Below are positions 62,061 to 64,000 of a stretch of 64,000 bases of DNA, in pieces. Every line of letters begins with the position of its first letter. Position 1 is the first letter of the stretch. The notes beneath the pieces are model-generated. The model saw only the letters and a program-made list of their open reading frames with translations. It was not told the DNA's origin and made no database searches. A program made the translations under genes and the position numbers. Source of the stretch: Thermothelomyces thermophilus ATCC 42464 (taxonomy: Eukaryota > Ascomycota > Sordariomycetes > Sordariales > Chaetomiaceae); NCBI RefSeq assembly GCF_000226095.1, contig NC_016472.1:434001-498000 (forward strand), in the 5' to 3' direction.

Positions 62061-64000
62061 ATGGTTCAGAACGGAGGTGACTTCGACCTCGACATCGACA
62101 TGGCTACCAACGTCACGGCCGAACAGCTGCTCGCTCAGCTTGGTCAACTCCAGCAGCGGATCCAGGAGTTGGACCAGAGAGACAAGGCTGCTCAAGCTCG
62201 AATCAAGGAACTCGAGAACCGCGAAAAGTACTCGCAGAAGTTGGTCAACGAAGCCTACGCCAAAATCGAAGCGCTCGAGACCGCCAAGGCGAGCCGCATC
62301 AAGATCGAACCACCTGGTAAATACGGAGGAACCAAGGAGGATCTCGCAGGATTCCTGACAAACCTCCGATCCTACTTCCGGCTCAATGACGACAAGTTTC
62401 CGGACGACAAAGCCAAAGTCCTCTACGCAGCCACGAGACTAGAGGGCAAGGCACTCAGATGGTTCGAGCCTACGTGGAACGACTATCTCACGGAGGAAGA
62501 CGAAGACGATCGAGACGCGTTTACACGGGCAGTCTTCCGATCTTACGACCGTTTCGAAGAAGAGCTTCGGAAAGTTTTTGGCGACAAAGACGAGAAGATT
62601 CATGCGCAAGAAAGACTCGCCAATCTCCGACAGACCAAGTCAGCAGCCTCCTACGCCGCACAGTTCAGACAGGACATGCTCAAGTCTCAGCTTAACGACG
62701 AGGCGTTGATGCAACTGTTCTACAACGGCTTGAAGGAAAAGGTCAAGGACGAGCTGTACAAGTACGATCGGCCTGAGACTCTGGATGAATACATCGCGCA
62801 GGCCATCAGGATCGATGATCGACTCTACGCACGAGAGCAGCAGAAACGAGGTCGAATGAACGGAACCACGGTTAAGGCCAACGACAAGAAAAAGCGAGCG
62901 TACGTTAGTACCTCGTACGGGACGCACCCCGGAGCCATGGATGTGGACGCAGCGCAGAAGCAGGACCAGAAGAAGGCGACCAGAGACAAGTCCAATGTTA
63001 CCTGCTACAACTGCGGAAAGAAAGGGCATTACAAGCGAGAATGCCGGAGCCCGAAGAAAGAATGGAAGCCAGTCCCTGGAAAAGAAATCGCGGACATCGA
63101 CGAAACCACCAAGAACGTCACCGAAGTAGCAGCCACGAGCTACGAAGACAAGGACAGTGACACGGACAGTCTCGGACACGACGGCAACGGTGAAGACGAA
63201 CAAGCACCGTACTCCGAACTGGTCACTGTGGACCCAGAGACAGGTCTTGCCGAATGGGACATGGCAGGAGAGTATGCGCCGCCAATTTCGATTCTCCCAA
63301 TCTTGAGGCAGTGGGGTTTCACAGTCACGCAGAGGCGGGATGGATCGTGGACAACCGACACCCAAGGAATCGAAAGACCCGGACCCAATGCTCTATTCCT
63401 CCAGGAACGAATCGAATGGTACCGCAACGAAGTTTTCCGACTCAACACGGAACTGCGCGAACGGGATGGGCGCTTGACTCGACTCGCCCAGCAGAGCGAT
63501 GAGATGAAGGACGAAATGAGGGAACTCCGACGTATCGTGGAAACCATCAAAGGGGAACAGCCTGTGACATATGATGGGCCCGATAGCTACGCCGAGCACT
63601 TTGACGATCAGCAACTCAGCCACGACGTACGGAACCCCGAGTACCAGTTCATGCGCGCGAACCGCGGAAAAGATGAGCGTACGTGGGAAAGCTACTGGAA
63701 GAAACACTCCTATGTCAGCACTGGAGTACCTACGGTCCACGTACAATGGGAAGGATTCGGGAAAGAGTTCCAATACCTTCCAGGCGACGCCACGCGACTG
63801 CACCCTCGACATGAGGCACATGCGCAAGTGCCCTGGTTCCAGTGTGTGGCACACGAATGCCGATACCACTTCCGCGACAAATTCGAAAACAACCACTGGC
63901 CGACCCGACAGGAGAACGGGGACGGAGGCTTGTGCCCTGTGGAATGGGTCTACGATGCAGGAAACAGAGCGGCCGAATTGCTTTGGAAGATCGAAGCCCG
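62061..64000 (+). CDS. Gypsy C gag and start of pol (runs off window)
   Basis: Open frame of about 646 codons starting 27 bp after the LTR and still open at the window end. Residues 15-80 form a coiled coil (LGQLQQRIQELDQRD); about 90-260 is the Gypsy capsid-type gag domain (KYGGTKEDLAGFLTNLRSYF; LEGKALRWFEPTWNDYL); CYNCGKKGHYKREC at 315-328 is a CCHC zinc knuckle for RNA packaging. Then comes an acidic stretch, a second coiled coil (about 445-505) and a Cys/His cluster (QCVAHECRYHF, about 594-604) ahead of where the protease should start. The last third is the same spacer module as in A1, A2 and B. Confidence 0.85.
   Translation, partial: MVQNGGDFDLDIDMATNVTAEQLLAQLGQLQQRIQELDQRDKAAQARIKELENREKYSQKLVNEAYAKIEALETAKASRIKIEPPGKYGGTKEDLAGFLTNLRSYFRLNDDKFPDDKAKVLYAATRLEGKALRWFEPTWNDYLTEEDEDDRDAFTRAVFRSYDRFEEELRKVFGDKDEKIHAQERLANLRQTKSAASYAAQFRQDMLKSQLNDEALMQLFYNGLKEKVKDELYKYDRPETLDEYIAQAIRIDDRLYAREQQKRGRMNGTTVKANDKKKRAYVSTSYGTHPGAMDVDAAQKQDQKKATRDKSNVTCYNCGKKGHYKRECRSPKKEWKPVPGKEIADIDETTKNVTEVAATSYEDKDSDTDSLGHDGNGEDEQAPYSELVTVDPETGLAEWDMAGEYAPPISILPILRQWGFTVTQRRDGSWTTDTQGIERPGPNALFLQERIEWYRNEVFRLNTELRERDGRLTRLAQQSDEMKDEMRELRRIVETIKGEQPVTYDGPDSYAEHFDDQQLSHDVRNPEYQFMRANRGKDERTWESYWKKHSYVSTGVPTVHVQWEGFGKEFQYLPGDATRLHPRHEAHAQVPWFQCVAHECRYHFRDKFENNHWPTRQENGDGGLCPVEWVYDAGNRAAELLWKIEA

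Larger units (their letters stand above)
61620..64000 (+). mobile_element. Gypsy C, 5' part, looks whole as far as visible
   Basis: Youngest layer, inserted into A2 after CTTGA (61,615-61,619, the probable left target copy). A 414-bp 5' LTR is followed by a long open frame from 62,061 to the window end. GC content and CpG are normal and there is no sign of RIP, in sharp contrast to the neighbouring A2 and Copia sequence. The rest of pol and the 3' LTR lie outside the window, so completeness cannot be judged. Confidence 0.9.

Noticed and set aside
62640-63365. 241-codon minus-strand frame in Gypsy C
   Set aside because: It is the reverse of the gag and spacer coding region; a parallel mirror frame appears opposite gag in B. 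Unlike the 42,683 ORF it lies fully over strongly conserved sense coding.

Overview
The window is nuclear DNA of a filamentous ascomycete (Pezizomycotina), most likely a sordariomycete. Genes carry short GT-AG introns of about 50-260 bp with CTAAC/CTGAC branch sites, the genes are typical of filamentous fungi (Zn(II)2Cys6 regulator, secreted GH37 trehalase, DUF7707-type GPI protein, Ppc89-like spindle pole protein), and the repeat block carries the transition-only, TA-rich decay of repeat-induced point mutation (RIP). Genus and species cannot be fixed by eye.

Positions 1-37,753 are euchromatin with 12 protein genes that I could model exon by exon. In order: RAD1 (9-1-1 clamp, -), OST5 (oligosaccharyltransferase, -), GCN5 (SAGA acetyltransferase, +), secreted GH37 trehalase (-), L-threonine aldolase (-), Zn(II)2Cys6 transcription factor (-, with an in-frame stop or in-frame mini-intron), Ppc89/Cep57-like spindle pole body protein (-), SWP1/ribophorin II (oligosaccharyltransferase, -), GPI-anchored Cys-rich protein (+), amidase-signature enzyme with a 17-nt exon (-), choline/ethanolamine phosphotransferase (+), YPT35-like PX protein (-) and glutaminyl-peptide cyclotransferase (-); counting OST5 and SWP1 separately this is 13 models. 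RAD1, OST5 and GCN5 are packed tightly, and OST5 and GCN5 share a 344-bp divergent promoter. Most others are separated by 0.5-3 kb gaps without recognisable genes, but with microsatellites and a recurring TGTACGGA motif. The genes are mostly housekeeping (checkpoint, chromatin, N-glycosylation, phospholipid, trehalose and glycine metabolism) and do not form a biosynthetic cluster.

From about 37.75 kb to the end is a nest of LTR retrotransposons. A Ty1/Copia element is the base. It was entered by two Ty3/Gypsy elements of one family (A1, 39,794-54,964, with 5-bp target duplication GTATA; A2, from 57,736). A1 was then entered by Gypsy B in the opposite direction (42,116-49,725, target duplication CAGAG), and A2 by Gypsy C (from 61,620, running off the window). 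Copia, A1 and A2 are saturated with RIP-type change, B is moderately broken, and the visible part of C looks whole.

The most interesting signals are in this nest. All six LTRs share one exactly 217-bp R-U5 block starting just after the TATA box but carry three different U3 regions. B carries an opposite-strand Cys-rich ORF near its 3' end, whose C-terminal motif has a counterpart at the same place in A1. The Gypsy coding frame has a long coiled-coil plus Cys/His module between the zinc knuckle and the protease.
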